From NCBI GenBank assembly GCA_027186245.1, contig CP114483.1:30138642-30202641 (forward strand): DNA of 64,000 bases, written 5' to 3'. Made by a program: the position numbers and the translations under genes. This DNA is from Coriaria nepalensis (Eukaryota; Streptophyta; Magnoliopsida; Cucurbitales; Coriariaceae). Of the stretch, positions 50,001 through 62,507 are shown piece after piece; position 1 is the first letter of the stretch; every line of letters starts with the position of its first letter. The notes beneath the pieces are model-generated. The model ran no database searches. It saw only the letters and a program-made list of their open reading frames with translations, and had not been told where the DNA came from.

Positions 50001-51075
50001 CATCTAAAGTTCCTAAGGAAATTAGGCTTCTTTTTAGTTTAGGGATGTATCTTACATTTGTTAATTTTATCAAGTTTCCATCGTGTAGTTTCAGAGATAT
50101 CCTTCCTATTCCCTCTATTTTACACATGTGGTTATTTCCCATATAGACAATTCCTTCATTAAGTTCAACAAAATCATGAAACCATATTATATTCAGACTC
50201 ATGTGAAAAGTACAGCCATAATCCATAATCCATTCATTTATAATAATACATTTGGAAACATTTAACACATCATAATAACAAGTAGTATATAATTTATCTA
50301 ATACAACATTTCCTTTTACATTATTCGTGTTAATCTTCTTACTATTATTGAATGCATAACAGTTCTTTTTCAGGTGTCCTGGTTTATTACAGAAAAAATA
50401 TTTCTTAGATTCATCCTTTCCCTTTTTCTTATTATCTTTCTTATACACAGTTTTATTGTTTTGGTTCTCTTTCCTTTCTAGCTTAGCTTTAATAAAGAGA
50501 TTACTATTACTTCTTTTTGTAGTAGTTAATGTCAGTTCTCTAGCCTTAAGACCAGCTATAACTAAGTCTAATTTAGGTACAATTCCTGTATATTTCAGAG
50601 AGCATTTAACTACATCATAATCAGTAGGAACATATTGTAATAGTATCATTGCTTGACTTGCTTCATCAATGGTTTGGTTAGTTCCTCTAAGTATTAAATA
50701 TCATTTTTTTTAAAGTCGTCTATATTATCATCTATACTCTTACTGACATCCATTTTCCATGAAAACAAAGTACCTTAAAATATGTTAAACTAGTGCAGAT
50801 CTTTCAAAATAAAGTTCAGAAAGTTTACTTCAAAGTTCTAAAGGTGTGTCAGAGCCATCAACTTTGCGCATTACACTTTCTCTCAGATTTAAGACCATCA
50901 AGTTCTGGTCAATTTCCTTTTTCCTTGCCAAATTTCTAGCCATCCATTTTGTGTCATCTGGTTCTAAAGTAGAGAGCACCTTATTATGGGATAATAAGGC
51001 AGTCATCTTCTTTTTCCAGATTCCAAAATCCAATTTTCCATCAAAGATGGGGATTTGAAGAGAAGTGGAAGCCAT
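47005..51075 (-). pseudogene. Copia C gag-pol polyprotein, disrupted
   Basis: Gag starts ATG at 51075 (MASTSLQIPIFDGKLDFGIW). A zinc knuckle near 50400 reads YFFCNKPGHLKKNC: the second Cys, His and last Cys are in place but the first Cys is Tyr. The protease region follows with the YGCTFHMS form of the D-S/T-G site (MDYGCTFHM, about 50215), then GHMxx and integrase to 49168-48884 (FGCAPYVHKIDSKLDPRFVKC, ISRDVIFNENVF). RT is at about 48560-47900 with intact LYVDDMLLIS near 48070; RNase H is at 47640-47030 (SRKSTTSYIF). Frame is lost between 50830 and 50649 and at several later points. Order matches copia. Not functional as a whole. Confidence 0.88.
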
Positions 51076-51515
51076 ATTCTCTCTCTCAAAGATTTTGTAT
51101 CAAATATAGATGAACAGGGTTGTTTTGAGAAATTAATTTGAACAAAAAAAAAATTCCAAGAACAACCAACATAATAGATGCAATTCTATTTATTCAATCA
51201 CAATTGAATAGATATATACTTTCAACACCTTTTATGATATACTTTCAACACCTTTTATGATACACTAGATCAACTGTAGAATACAACATTTTCGTTTCAT
51301 GTATTTGTATTTAGTAGTTCTTAATCCTATCTTCAACTAGATTCTTTAATCCATGGATCACACTAGTTCATCGATTTCTAGGTCTAACAATCATGCAAGA
51401 AATCATTCAGAACATATAAATCTCAGTAGAATCAATCAAGATATTTTAATCAAGAAATCAACCCTAACAATTAGTTAGAAACATACATGAAATAGTTTCG
51501 ATCTAGTTAAAGAAT

Positions 51516-51527
51516 GCTCTGATACCA
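51516..51527 (-). other. Primer-binding site of copia C
   Basis: TGGTATCAGAGC on the minus strand, the site complementary to the 3' end of initiator-Met tRNA in most plant copia elements, one base downstream of the 5' LTR. Confidence 0.9.
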
Positions 51528-51528
51528 C

Positions 51529-52097
51529 TGTTGTAACTTTTTATCTATTCTAAACTTTGAGCCCTAATTTCTAACCGATTTCAGATTCAATTATCAACAA
51601 ATAATAAAGTGCACAATCACAAAAAACACAAAAAATTTACCGTGGTTCCCTAAACGGGTACACTAACTTTGAGCTCAAGCTAAAGCCAGATCCCACACCA
51701 CTATGAATAATATCTAACTATACAATCCTAAATCACAGTATTACAACTATCTCAAATCTTAGAGATTAATTTCCTTATCAGACTTCAAATCAAGAATCAT
51801 ACAGCATAAAGAAACTCAACTTATGCATACACAATGATTACCAAGAAATCAGAAGAAGATTATAGAGAGATTGCACACTAAAAACCTAACCCTATAAATC
51901 GCCTTCAAGAGAGAGAGCAAAGAACTCAGATCGATATATCGAAGCATCTGAAGAAGCATGATTAAAGTATCACTGGATAAGAGAAGTGAACGGGTCATAG
52001 AGCGGGTTAAACCTTTAGTGGACCAGTAGAAAAATAGAGCCCAATTCTGTTCTATACGTTTGGGCCTTAGTTTCGGGGTTCACACTTCCGCCTAACA
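51529..52097 (-). repeat. 5' LTR of copia C
   Basis: Minus strand begins TGTTAGGCGGAAGTGTG at 52097 and ends TTACAACA at 51529. Confidence 0.92.
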
Positions 52098-52930
52098 GAT
52101 TTAATTAAATATTTTGATATTTTTAAGTTGGAAATATTAATATCTTGAAAGTTGAGGGGAGGGAGTGCTTCTACCCTGATCTAAGGGATGGGTGAAAGAT
52201 GCAAAAATGATCCTTCTACAAACCATAATGGTGTTAGTGGTGGCAACTGCCAATAGTAGAGGCAGTGGTGTCCGGGATGACAATGGTGATGCAGTCATGT
52301 AGCGGTAGCATAAATGGAGTTGTCTAAAAAGTGTGTTAGTGTGATATTATTGAATAGTAAATAAGTCAACTCTCATCTAATTTTAATCTCCCTCAACTCA
52401 CTAAATAATAACATTTTTCATGATACTAAATTATCTCAAATATATAACACTAATTAGTGCTTGAGATTAATTTGTCCATGTTTAAAATGGATCCAAAGAC
52501 CCGATTAACTAATTAAGTGGAATTAATTAATGAATTCCATATTTAATCTGAAAAAAAAAAACATGACGTAAATTATAAGGAAATGAATTAATCTAAATAT
52601 ACCATTTAGTTACAATCAACTATTTCGGTCACCGTAATTGTGAGTACCAAGCGTTTCTTAGAAAATTCATTATTAGGCTGTCTTTTCTGACTACCTTCCT
52701 CTCTTTCACCTACCCTCACATCCCTTCATACAAAATTTAGAAAGAGTTAGAACATAAAGATAGCAAAAGGTCTAGCTAGTAATTACTAAACATTTTTCAT
52801 TTGGAATCCTAGATAACTCAATAGAGTGAAGAAACTAAAAATGGTATATCTTCTTGGAAGATCTTGCATTTTCATCTTCAACACCAGTGCATTTGTTATC
52901 TTCTTATTTTCCAACAAATTGTAGAATAAT
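52098..52930. other. Intergenic, no gene recognised
   Basis: AT-rich; a purine-rich stretch near 52140-52310 (ggtggcaact, ggcagtggtgtcc, ggcagtggtg) has no open frame of note. No element ends identified. Confidence 0.4.
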
Positions 52931-52939
52931 CACATGTCT

Positions 52940-53346
52940 CACTAATGCTAGTGTACTCATAACTGCTAGTATACTCTACGAATCGAATGCCTCATCGATC
53001 CGCAGAGTAAACTAGCAGTTATGCTAATATTAGGGATGAGTAAATTTTCAATTTTTGGTAAAACGAGAAGTTATGATACTCTACGGGTTGAATGCCTCAT
53101 CGACTAGTCAAGTAAACTAGAAGTTATGATACTTGATGGGTCGAAGGCTCCATCAACCCGTCGAGTAAACTAGAAGTTATGATACTCGAAGGGTCGAAGG
53201 CCCCATCGACCCATCTAGTAAACTAGAAGTTATGATACTCGATGGATCTAAGGCTCCATCAACCTGTCAAGGAGTCAAAGGAGCCTTTGACCAACCCATA
53301 GAGTAAACTAACAGTTATGCTAGTATACTCATAACTAGCAGTTATG
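52940..53346. repeat. Minisatellite of palindromic 53-bp units
   Basis: AGTAAACTAGAAGTTATGAT starts at 53111, 53164 and 53217, an exact 53-bp period; more diverged units flank on both sides. Each unit contains a near-palindrome, CTCGATGGGTCGAAGGC facing TCCATCGACCCGTCGAG. The outer ends (actcataactgctagtatac and gctagtatactcataactag) are similar to each other. Related units occur at 58867-59150. Confidence 0.85.
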
Positions 53347-53349
53347 TAA

Positions 53350-56300
53350 TCATTATCCTTGTCCTCCCAAAAAAATTAAACTAATTACCATCAAGCATTC
53401 CTAAAAACTATGTTAGCACAAAGAAATATGAACGTGAAAATCATTGCAATAATTCATGAACTGTCTCATTAATTACTTCAAATAATCAACGTATATATTA
53501 TCAATCAACACACACTATGTACATGTATATATATATATAATCTAACACTTTCTATTACATAATACAAAACTTATAATCAAATAGTATTCGTTAAATTACA
53601 GTCCATGATATCTCAAGTTGTTTAATTACGAAGCCACTTTGGCAACGTGGAACTGTGAGACGTAAGTTTTGAATTCAGTTTCAAAAGTAAGGAGTTCGTT
53701 GAGAAATGCCTAGTTGTTGCTAGTCCACCTGCAATGTCCCTCACCAAAACATAATCATACATCAAGATCAGTACTAGAAACAAATAAAAGTGATTAACCT
53801 TAAAAACGATTATTGAACTTAATGTACCAGTCATTTGTCTTGAGTTTCTCCAAGTTAAAAAGAAAGAATGAATAGTTTCTTGTTAATATTAGAAGCACAT
53901 AGAAAAGGATTATTACTTTATTCGAACGGCTTCAAAGCTTCACATTGTTTCAATAGTGATAGAGATGACAATGATTTGTCACGATGGTTGTGAGCTCCAG
54001 ACTAGATCACAATGGTTATGAAATGGGAAAAAAGAAAGAAAATAGTATATGAGATAATAATATATTCGCTCCAATTTTTTGTAAATCAGCGTCAAATTAT
54101 GCATGTTTATTTCCTTATATTTTATAATCGAGAAACAAACCATGTTTCTCCATCTCAAATTTATGATTTCGACCATTCCCAGGAAAGAAAAGGTGGAAAA
54201 AGAATAAAAACTAAAATTATTTTTTATTCTGCACCTCATTCCATGATGCATTCTATAGCCAACTAAAAGATGGAATGGAAACATATTTCATTTTCGGATT
54301 CTTGAAGAATCAAAACCAAACGAGCTGTCAAGGAATCAAAGCAAGCACCCTATTAGTATATGAAAAGATGGGATACTCTACTTATTACTTAATATTTCTT
54401 AGTTAGAAACTTAAATTTTTATATAATATTATAGCTAAGTCCACACATGATGTATTAATCACTACACAAGCTCTATGACACATAAAAATTAAATTAATAT
54501 ATAGACTCAAAATAATATTATACATAATTAGGTGTGTTGAGACTATCATCCCACATCCAGAACCTGTCTTTAACGTCTAATTTAAAATAAAAATGAATCA
54601 CCCTCCTCATTGCCAATTAATTTTGAGTTGCAAACTAAAATTTCTACAACGTCAACCAATTTAACTCTTTGGCCACCAAAAAAAAAAAAATCCTTATTAA
54701 CTCTACTCTTAAAATAGGACATATAATTTCTCTAGTGAGAATTACATTAAGTCTAAATCTTTAGATTATGGCAATTTTCTTTTTGTATTGAAGTGATACA
54801 TCTATATCATATTAGTTATATAAAAAAAATAGATATATGTAACTAAGATTCTAACAGTTATATTCAAATAATCGTACGTAGTATTTATTGGCCACCATCT
54901 AAATGCAAGTGTTATGTGTTGTAGTTTGTTTTGCATGCTTCGTTTGTGAATTTATGTTCAAACTCTTCGATAAGATGCTATGTCAACACTCTCAGAAGCA
55001 TCCCAATTAACAAATTCGGCTTTACCTTTAGACAATTAAGATAATCACTAAAGTCTCACTAAGACATTATTAAAAAAAGAGCACCAAATTTTGATAATAT
55101 ATATATTATTTAATTTAAGGCCCTAAAAATTGTAATTGGGCCAAGGCGAGAACCGCCACTGTCGATTAGTTTTATATAAAATGAACGGACAGTGTTTAAA
55201 GTGGACAATGTTTTATTTCTTATCCTCTTTTCATGGAGTGTTTATTTTATACTCACTTGATAAGCTACCACCTGATCATGATCTACACGGAAAATCAACC
55301 TCTTGTTGAAATAAAAAAGACAGCTCAAAAATTCCATGGTGCTAACATCTGGTCATACTTCAATGGATTGACTAACATGTCACGCCTGCTACAGTGTATG
55401 AATATCACGAAGTGGATGGAGAAAAATTGAAAAGCAAAGTTTCTCAATATTAGCGCTACACGTAGTCACTCTTTCCATCACATTATATGCTCTACACGTA
55501 TAATTTTTTTTATTTAATTTTTTTTTTTTTTTTTGGGTCAAATTTCTTGAAGATACGAGTAATGGGCGTTGTAAGTAGTTGTCTGGTTGACTAATAATTA
55601 TTTCTTACATAACGGTATGATTATCTTCCAGGTATGGATTTTATTTTATTTTTTTATTTTTTAATGTTGACTGAAAATTAATTCTAAGATAATATTAATT
55701 ATAATATTAAGTTTAAAGTTTCGAAACAATTTCACTTAAATCATTCATAAATCTTGATAACTTTGATAACCTCTTGAAGTTTCCAAATATAGAGTTACTG
55801 ACCAATAGTCTCAAAGCATTTAAAATAAGATTTAAACAAACATAATGAGATGTGTATTGTCTCAATTACTAATAATCCTAGTTGTATATATGTATTATAT
55901 ATCATCTTAATTTACAACTAATGAACTTCTAAGCAGTAAAATGAGCATATTTTCTATACCAAGGATTGAAAAGTTCGAATGGAAATGAAATATTCTGTTA
56001 ATTCTTTAGCATGTGCATACAAAAATTAAAACATATTATATATTATACAGATAAGTCACATATTTATACAACATTAAATATTTGAATTCATATTTAAAAT
56101 ATTGATATGAACTGTTAAACACTTTAAAGACTCGTGTTACCAATTAAGCAACCAATGTATATACATATTCATGTATATGTTGATCAATTCTAAATATTTT
56201 GGCTACATTAATGGTTGAGTTATGTACTAAAGGAGAGAGTTTGGGATATAACATGAGATGTTGCACTCTTTTTCTCTATTGAAGTTATTTATTACTGTCC

Positions 56301-57780
56301 TTCATAGACATTAGCTATATTAACTGAATCCTGCAGATTCATATCTTTCTTACGTTGTTTTCTTACTTTGTCACTCGTTTCTTGATCTACTTGTAGCTAC
56401 ATAAACAATATCAAATAATCAATGATATTCCCACTAACACATTAAGGCATTAACTTTGATCCGTATTTAGAATTCATAGTTTGTAGCACGTCGTTGTCTT
56501 GACTATAATAATATATTGTTTTTTGCATACAATTATACGCCAAGCTAGAAGCTATATTAATGGAATGCATGTCTTGTGACAGATATAATTATCATTGAAC
56601 CTGATTAATGATATAAAATATATCCACTTGGGTTAGAAGAACAAAGATCACGTGTTTAATTAATCATTTGTCGCGGTTCAAGAGCCGGCAGATTCTTCAT
56701 TCGTCACGTTTTAGTTGTGTAAGAACGATAGCTTGTTTGCTAATACGATAAGGATGTTTAAGGTGATTATATTTGATAAAGATTGACGAGCTTATTTTAT
56801 TATCAAAATTTTATAGGATAGCCTTCCACTAACTTAGCGTTTGCTTATACGTACTTAGAGTAGTCTAAATGAGATCTATTAGGAGAAGAGTGTTGCTGAA
56901 GATACTTATAAGGATTGACTTCGATATTGAGACACAGTCTAATGGGTGTTGAAATGGTCTTGGTAAGAGTACAATATGACAACTTCTGTTTTCCCAAAAG
57001 TGGTAATAAGATAAATGGAGAGAGCTGCAAGCTTTGTTCGTACGAGAATTGTAGTATATTATTTGAGAGATTTGCAGTTTCCTGTGCGTAAAAATTTGAA
57101 ATTGTTGAATTTGTTTACAGTGATTGTCTCATAAAGAGACGTGGATGTATGTCTATTGAGAGACTTAACTTTATTGAATATATAGAAATTTAAATTTATA
57201 ATTTAAAATTAATTGATAAACATATATAATTATATTAAAAAAATCATAATAAATATTAAACAAAATATGTAAATAATATGTAGTGTAGATGTTAAGTTTA
57301 TGTTCGGTTATAAATAAAAATAAATAAATATATACCTCTTTTTTTTAAGAAAAATGTTATTTATATTTTAATATTTTGAAAATTATTAACTCAATAAATT
57401 TAATTTTATAAGGATAAAAACTTAAAAATTTAAAATTTTGTGGAGATAGTTGCCCCATTGCCTCTACCTTACATCTGTCACGGGAAATGAGTGGACAAAT
57501 TTGTCTTTCTTATACGTAAGTTCTCTAAATTTGAGTTATCGATAAATGATATATTCTCAATAAGTTTTTTATATATTGTATTATTTTTAGCTCATATTTA
57601 GATTTCTTTTTATATAAATAATATGGAGCATGTATACAGTTAGTCCAATCATATATTAAAGAGTCTAATTATAATATTATATAAAAATTAAGGATTTTCA
57701 ATTTATAACTAATTAGCAATAAATCTAATAACCTATTTAAAACAGGGTCTTCTAAATAAATATAAACACATATATATTTA
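53350..57780. other. Long gene-poor intergenic stretch
   Basis: About 4.4 kb of AT-rich DNA. I recognised no plant gene, RNA gene or transposon domain. Small frames at 53622-53834, 54012-54284, 55233-55430 and 56845-57030 have no recognisable motif. Phrases near 55105-55160 (ggccctaaaaattg, ttgggccaaggcgagaa) and 57440-57480 (gttgccccattgcctctacc) look like worn LTR fragments. Confidence 0.45.
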
Positions 57781-57933
57781 GCAGTGACTTTTCCCAATAT
57801 TGAAAACATCATGTTGATCATCAACTCTATTTTGACACAAGGGAAATGGGTTTATGATTCAACCTTTTATAATGTCTCTGTCAAACAGAGTTTCACAATG
57901 TTGAGGGGTGGGGGGAGATAAACATTGAGGTCA

Positions 57934-57967
57934 GACATCTAGAAAGGATAGACATCTAGAAAGGATA
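57934..57967. repeat. Exact tandem duplication of 17 bp
   Basis: gacatctagaaaggata occurs at 57934-57950 and immediately again at 57951-57967. Confidence 0.9.
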
Positions 57968-58860
57968 AACCCAAGTTCAAAGCTCAGAACCGAATAGCAT
58001 CTTTATCGTTTATTAGTCAGAGTAAATTCCAAGGATACTTCCTTTGTTCTTTATGTACTTTTGTTTGGCATCATCAAACGTTGAAAATCTGAGCTCTGGC
58101 CAAAACATAAAAATAAAGATAAAAACGTTGGAAACCTGAGCACACGGTTTTATTTTATTTTACTTTATTTTCTGCTTTCGGTTTTTGGCCAGAAGATATG
58201 ATTTGGGTAGGGCCTTACTTTTCAAATCAAACATGAAACCGTAACACCTTTTGCTCATTGCGTTTTGGGCATCTAAACAGAGACAGAACACTACGTACGT
58301 ATTGCTTGGAAGTTGGTCCATATTCATGAGGCTGACTCTAACCCTTTCATAAAAAAAGATTGTCCTTCTAGAGTTTTTTAACTTTATTTTATTTATTTTG
58401 GCCAAAATGTCCTTCTAGAGCGTTAAAATGAGGTATTTCTAGGGTTGGTACATTCCGATTTTTTGGCCAGATTCAGAACAAAGGATTGGTACTTATCTAG
58501 AACAAAACATATTAAAAAGAAAAAAAAAGTTTGATATGGTATATGAACCCCGCTTAGACCCCTTGATTAATAAATTATTTAGTGAGTTGAAAATAGATGT
58601 GTAAGCTTATGAGTTTGTGACCATATTTATGCTTGTGTTTAATATTGTATAAGACTTGTGAGATATTTATTAGTGATATATTTATTATAAGTTTGTCATT
58701 TCTCATTAAATTATCATAACAGAAGTTTAATGTACCTCAATCATAGCTATCAAGATCAATTATATTATTTCTAAGTAGGAAAACTTAACTAATTAAACTA
58801 AAACAATCAAGGCATAACAATACAACAAATGGGTTAAAGTCCCCATCAGGTCAAAGACAT
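57968..58860. other. Intergenic, no gene recognised
   Basis: A minus-strand frame at 58160-58405 (81 codons) has no motif I can name and low-complexity ends rich in Lys. A short repeat gtccttctagag appears near 58361 and 58410. Nothing else supported. Confidence 0.4.
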
Positions 58861-58866
58861 AACAAT

Positions 58867-59150
58867 ACTATTTACTCTACGGATCGAAAGCTTCATCGAC
58901 CCGTAAAATAAACTAACAATTATGAGTATACTAGCATAATTATTTGTTTACTCTAAGGCATCATCGACTCATAGAGTAAAGTTGCAATATTAGTATACTA
59001 GTATAACTACTAGTTTACTATATAGATCAAAGGTCTCATTAACTCATAGAGTAAACTAGCAATTATGTGTATATTAGTATAACTACTAGTTTACTCTATG
59101 AGTCGAAAACTTCATCGACTCGTAGAATAAACTTGTATTTATAAGTATAC
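58867..59150. repeat. Second palindromic minisatellite array
   Basis: Four units begin with TTTACT at 58871, 58947, 59014 and 59090 (spacing 76, 67, 76). Each has TTTACTCTATGAGTCGA facing TCGACTCATAGAGTAAA around a short aaaacttca loop, then a spacer with agtatactagtataactac. The palindrome core and the actagcaattatg spacer relate it to the array at 53 kb, over 5 kb away. Confidence 0.85.
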
Positions 59151-59284
59151 ATTTCACATGCATTATCAATATTGAGTATTGCATTTCAATGTTTCTTTTA
59201 TTATTTTTATGACATTCAAGCTTACCCTTCAATTGCATAAATATTGTGGTCTCTGATTAAGTAGAAATACAAAGATAAGTTTTT

Positions 59285-59510
59285 TTTTTTTTTAATTAAA
59301 CTATAAATCAACATAAACCAAGTTCAACCAACAATAAACCAATAGTAAACCAAAATAAACCAACATAAAACATAATCCATAAACAACCATAAACCAAGTT
59401 CCAAAATACATAAACCAACATAAACCGAGTTTCATAATACATAAACCACAATAAACTAAGTTCCATAATACATAAACCAATATTAACCAAGTTCTACCTA
59501 TTTCATGTTT
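59285..59510. repeat. Minisatellite of about 33-bp and shorter ACATAAACCA units
   Basis: Units such as aaccaagttccataatacat plus aaaccaacat recur four to five times with drift. Their reverse complement yields a Leu/Trp/Tyr-rich reading frame (GLCWFMYF type) that is only a by-product of the repeat. Confidence 0.8.
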
Positions 59511-59729
59511 GGCGTCAAGTTTGATAGCCAAGCTCAGAGTTCATCACTGCATATGTGCAGGAATAATTCATGATGAGTTTTGGTTCCTAGATAACCGGTT
59601 GTTAGTGTATATTTCTTCATATCTAACCAATTAGTCCATTTAATACGCTCATACATTTCCCAGTTGTGTCCTCCTCCTTTGGTGGCTGATTGTTACCCGA
59701 CCAAGATGACTATGCACTGTCTCTTCCAA

Positions 59730-60620
59730 TTCTATTATAAAAGGCCATCTTTGCATCAGAAAGCTTTTGAAGAGTCTCAAATTTCCTTACGGATTCCGCA
59801 ACAAAGGATTCAAAGTATTCTGACAGCTACAAAGGTGGCACACCTTTGCCATTTAGCTTCCTCTTTCTTATGTTATTCGATTCAGCAGGGTAGGTAGCTA
59901 CAAATGACTTGTTTGGTGAATACCGATTGCCATCACCTATACAGTTAGGCGCATAAGGTAGACATAGAGATATGGAGGATAGAGCTGTATATGCAGGTTG
60001 GTAACCTAATCTAGCAGACATGAAGCCTTAGATATCAAGAGATCATCAATACTACGTAGGCCCATTACCTGAATCCATACCATTTATGTCATCCATATCA
60101 TCAAGAGACTGTATAAACTCATCATCATATGGAGTTGATGAGGTGCCCATATTTGAAATGAGTTGAACCATTAATGAATTCATCAACCAGTACACGCTCT
60201 TCTTCTCTATCAAGTGGTAATTGACTAGATGAATGCTGGAGTTCGCCAATTGCTTGTGTCTTGCCATAAAGCATTCCAAGCTTCTCACAAGTGTGGACAC
60301 ATCTTCTTACAAAACTGAACATACCGTTTATTCTTCTACAACAACATACATTACATCATGTCAATACCTAGAATAATTAGACAAAACTTAACAATAATAT
60401 GAACGTATAGTTTGTTTAAATGCCTCTAATGTTCATCTGTTAAATTGAGAAGTTCGGTATCGGGATCAATACCAACACGTGTCTACAATAAGGGACGCAA
60501 ATGTGTCGTGCATTTATTTTAAGCGTTGCAACTTCGATTTTATCTGCTTCATATTGAATTGATGATGAGACCTACTATTAAACATTGCATAGATCTTTAT
60601 CCAAACAAATGCACAACACA
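59730..60620 (-). pseudogene. Myb/SANT-like domain protein (transposon-associated type), decayed
   Basis: Read on the minus strand. Around 60590-60420 frames give MKQIKSKLQRLK and LIVDTC..ID.DTELLNLTDEHW, matching the Myb/SANT-like domain (K.LK.R...L...Y..F..L....G.GWD.....V...DE.W). Then EKLGMLYGKTQAIGE (60290-60230) matches the L...FGKSQATGE stretch, and near 59860-59740 a C-terminal block reads IRKRKLNGKG and ESFVAESVRKFETLQK. Frameshifts and stops divide them. Such proteins include companion factors of PIF/Harbinger elements and related host genes; which one this was cannot be told. Confidence 0.6.
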
Positions 60621-62420
60621 TTTGCATACATCTGTTGTTCATAACTTATCATGCTTCATCCATTTCAGTTGGTGACGTCTACATAATCAAGCGACTTAAA
60701 GAAACTTAAAACATAATCAGATAACTTAAAACACAATCATACAAACTATGATAAAATCAAGATCATGAAACACTAAGACAATGCCTGATTTCTCTCACTA
60801 CCAGCAATGAAGCACTAACACCTAGCTTTGAGAAATTATGTAAATTTAAACATATTCCTAAATAGTATCAGAAAAAATCCCTAATAAAAAGTGTCATAAA
60901 CAGTTTCAAAAAACCCCCATTAGTTATAGAGATCTAACCCCTAGTTATGAGAAATTAATTGGTATTAGAAAATTAATACTGAGTAAAAGAAATTAATTGA
61001 AAGAGACGCCACGAAGCACTAGTTATGATTGAATTTGTACCGTAATTCAAGGTTCGACTCAGAATTGGAGGTCCGACTCAGAAATGGAGGTATGACTCCC
61101 AGAGTTCAGCATCCGTAGAGAGAAGGCGGAGCATAGTTAGTTTTGAGCTAGAGTGATCTAAAAATACATGGTTTTCGAAAAAGGTAAAAGAATGTGAATA
61201 GAGGTGAAGAATGTGAAAGAGCCTAGATAATATGCTTTGTTTCGAAAGAGGGAAAACAAGATCAGATACTAAGAATTGTTCAACGAAATAAAATTATGTT
61301 TTTTACTCATAAAAAATTGAAAACAACTTAAAATAGAATCCACTTTTTGGTATTCATCCGGATAAAAATAGTATTTTAATTTCAAATATTATAATACTAC
61401 TGACATAAAATTCTATTGCTAATCAGTCTTGTCTTCCATCCACAATAAGTTTTAGTATTCAAAAATTAGAAACTTTCTTTGAATATTGTTACCAAGCAGA
61501 CCCAAACATTTAAATCCATATTATGCAAAACCGTTTAAAGGGTATATTTTGGTTATATTCTATAGATCTAGAATCAAAACTAGATCATACTGGTTCTTCG
61601 AGCTGATAAACCAACGAATTGCCTCTGTATCAGGTCAGGTTCTCATGAATTTTTTAAATGGTGATTGAGGTGGTTTAAACCGGTTCAGCCACCGGTTTGC
61701 TGGAGAGATCTCACTTCTTACAAAGAATTCATTCAAATTTAATTAATTAGACTTTTATGATCTTATTCCATAAGTTCGGTTTTATAACACTAATTCAGAA
61801 GTTCTTAATTACTTTTCATTATAATAAAATTAATTTTATTTGTTCAGTGCAGTGTATGAGATTAAAAATGAGTAATTAATTACATATTATTATATTGATT
61901 GGTGAGGTTTAAATATGTCACGTAGTGCAACTAGAAATCAGTAAACGTCACGTAGCATTTAGAATAGTTCCCCTCAATATAAATGAATAACTAATTTTCT
62001 CTGATTTAGATATTTTAATTACATGATTAACTTGAATAATTATATTTAAATCTAGTAATATATATATAAGTCAACAATCCTTCCTGTAACCTAGTCATCA
62101 GATCGGTAAACCGACTCCATATCAGTCTAATCGCCTGTCCGATTTCTAAGTACGGACTCTCTGACAAGCCAACCATGATCCTTGGAAATTCCGGAATCGT
62201 TTTAGAAAAATCATGGATGAGCTCTACCTTGATGTTTTCTTATATGAAGATTGATGGGCCACCTTCATGAGGTCATAAAACTAGCTAAGATCCACAATGA
62301 ACATATTGTATACTAATTGGACGGTTGAACACTATTATTATAATGGGAAAGCACTAATCTTATTTATTACAATATGAACACATACAAAGTACAAACAAGT
62401 AAAGCCTTTGACTTTCAGCT
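60621..62420. other. Intergenic region upstream of organ-specific gene
   Basis: AT-rich, no gene recognised. Short direct repeats occur at 60860-61010 (ttatgagaaatta, aaattaat) and 61050-61110 (gaggtccgactcagaa, tggaggtatgactc). The last few hundred bases should hold the promoter of the gene at 62508. Confidence 0.45.
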
Positions 62421-62424
62421 GGCC

Positions 62425-62431
62425 TATAAAA
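62425..62431 (+). promoter_or_regulatory. TATA box of organ-specific gene
   Basis: TATAAAA, 77 bp ahead of the ATG at 62508, giving a likely start of transcription near 62455 and a 5' leader of about 50 nt. Confidence 0.7.
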
Positions 62432-62507
62432 AGGGAGAAATAATTCTTATATGTGGAACCAACAACTCCAAACTGCTTTACAAATCTCATCTTGAGTTGA
62501 CAAAGAT

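Larger units (their letters stand above)
46436..52097 (-). mobile_element. Complete Ty1/copia element C, two 569-bp LTRs
   Basis: Both LTRs measure 569 bp: 46436-47004 (3' LTR) and 51529-52097 (5' LTR), roughly 90% alike over the stretch I compared. On the minus strand they run from TGTTAGG/TGTTGGG to ACAACA/ATAACA. The primer site TGGTATCAGAGC (minus) lies at 51516-51527, one base from the 5' LTR. A purine-rich AAGGCGGAGT precedes the 3' LTR. Flanks aattt (46431-46435) and gattt (52098-52102) match at 4 of 5, an aged 5-bp target duplication. Total 5662 bp. Confidence 0.93.

Noticed and set aside
52940..53346. CRISPR-like array (regular repeats with spacers)
   Set aside because: Spacers are themselves repeated, units are tandem and palindromic, and the context is a plant genome.
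55233..55430. 65-codon plus-strand frame as a gene
   Set aside because: No recognisable motif, no splice or promoter context, and similar frames arise by chance in this DNA.
59301..59531. Leu/Trp/Tyr-rich minus-strand frames resembling a membrane protein
   Set aside because: Produced by translating the ACATAAACCA minisatellite; no conserved motif and repeat-phased.
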